From UBA4486 sp041984885 (GTDB lineage: Bacteria; Pseudomonadota; Gammaproteobacteria; Eutrophobiales; Eutrophobiaceae): a stretch of 64,000 nucleotides of DNA. The notes under the pieces were generated by a model that ran no database searches, had not been told where the DNA came from, and was given only the letters and a program-made list of their open reading frames with translations. Both the position numbers and the translations under genes were made by a program. The stretch lies in contig JBHIXH010000003.1 of assembly GCA_041984885.1 (NCBI GenBank), forward strand, positions 1 to 64,000, given 5' to 3'. This document shows positions 63,780 through 64,000 of this stretch, in pieces (positions within the stretch are counted from its first letter, which is position 1; each line of letters begins with the position of its first letter).

Positions 63780-64000
63780 TTTGCCCCTCCCTGGAAATAC
63801 CCTCCTAAAATGTCCGCTAAAAGTATTTTAACGATCTCTCTAAGCTATTGAATATAAATTAATAAAGCAAGCCTTATAGATCGCTAAAATATAGGGGAAT
63901 ATTGAAACCATGGATATAAAATAAGCAAAGTGGACACCGCCGCTATAGACGGTCTAGAATAAAATCACTGCATATCTAATTGAAACAGGGAGGTTTTTCA
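63780..64000. other. Window edge: gene-free stretch, possible start signal beyond
   Basis: 221 bp, AT-rich, without an ORF. No GTTRRRY attI or attC core was found. AGGGAGG at 63987-63993 looks like a strong ribosome-binding site for a + strand gene starting at or just past 64000. Confidence 0.4.

Noticed and set aside
63811..63940. Insertion-sequence ends (TGTCCGC near 63811 and GTGGACA near 63926)
   Set aside because: The two 7-bp segments resemble an inverted pair, but they differ beyond that, no transposase lies between them, and no target duplication was seen.
63780..64000. attI recombination site beside the IntI remnant
   Set aside because: No GTTRRRY core on either strand in the visible part.
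1..64000. tRNA, rRNA, CRISPR arrays
   Set aside because: Intergenic regions were read for cloverleaf arms, conserved rRNA blocks and regularly spaced repeats; none was found.

Overview
The window reads as chromosome of a free-living gammaproteobacterium. The evidence is gene order: ygfB-pepP-ubiH-ubiI back to back with a ZapB-like gene, zapA and 6S RNA; slmA-argB-algC-dut-coaBC beside radC and rpmB-rpmG; pilT-pilU beside yggS-proC-yggT; and yqgE-ruvX-pyrR-pyrB-pyrC'. The genus cannot be named from the sequence. Most of the window is housekeeping, densely packed, with many 4-nt ATGA overlaps.

Layout. 1-5 kb: a truncated sigma-54 response regulator resembling PrsR of PEP-CTERM systems, then the activated-methyl-cycle genes metF, ahcY and metK, with a clear SAH riboswitch ahead of ahcY. 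5-6.7 kb: a thioredoxin-fold protein and an SGNH hydrolase-like protein. 6.9-13.9 kb: tkt-gap-pgk-pyk-fba, in which gap carries an in-frame amber codon. 14.2-14.55 kb: a gene-free stretch that looks like a complete sigma-54 small-RNA unit (palindromic upstream site, -24/-12 promoter, about 80 nt, terminator). 14.5-20.6 kb: rhomboid protease, carbonic anhydrase, purC, speD, a lipoprotein hydrolase, a FecR-domain protein and a PEP-CTERM protein with its own sigma-54 promoter. 20.6-28 kb: glnS, ubiquinone hydroxylases, pepP, zapA and 6S RNA. 28-34 kb: the pyrimidine operon, with a catalytically degenerate PyrC' and a PyrK-like subunit, then an orphan 24-residue PqqA gene with a sigma-54 promoter and its own terminator. 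34-37.8 kb: an aspartoacylase-like/rimK/rimB-type cluster, a LysR regulator and two small genes. 37.9-41.7 kb: a PilZ protein and three PilT-family ATPases. 41.9-54.6 kb: housekeeping. 54.7-62.7 kb: desaturase, transporter, hydantoinase A-like protein and a GldA/F/G-type ABC system. 62.7-64 kb: mutM, directly followed by an internally deleted integron integrase.

Two signals stand out. First, there are three intergenic GG-N10-GC (-24/-12) promoters, ahead of a putative sRNA, a PEP-CTERM exoprotein and an orphan pqqA. Each target is monocistronic or nearly so and has its own terminator, and a PEP-CTERM-type sigma-54 activator lies at the left edge. Second, the IntI remnant at the right edge suggests that a former or degraded integron lies beyond the window. 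No tRNA, rRNA or CRISPR array was seen.
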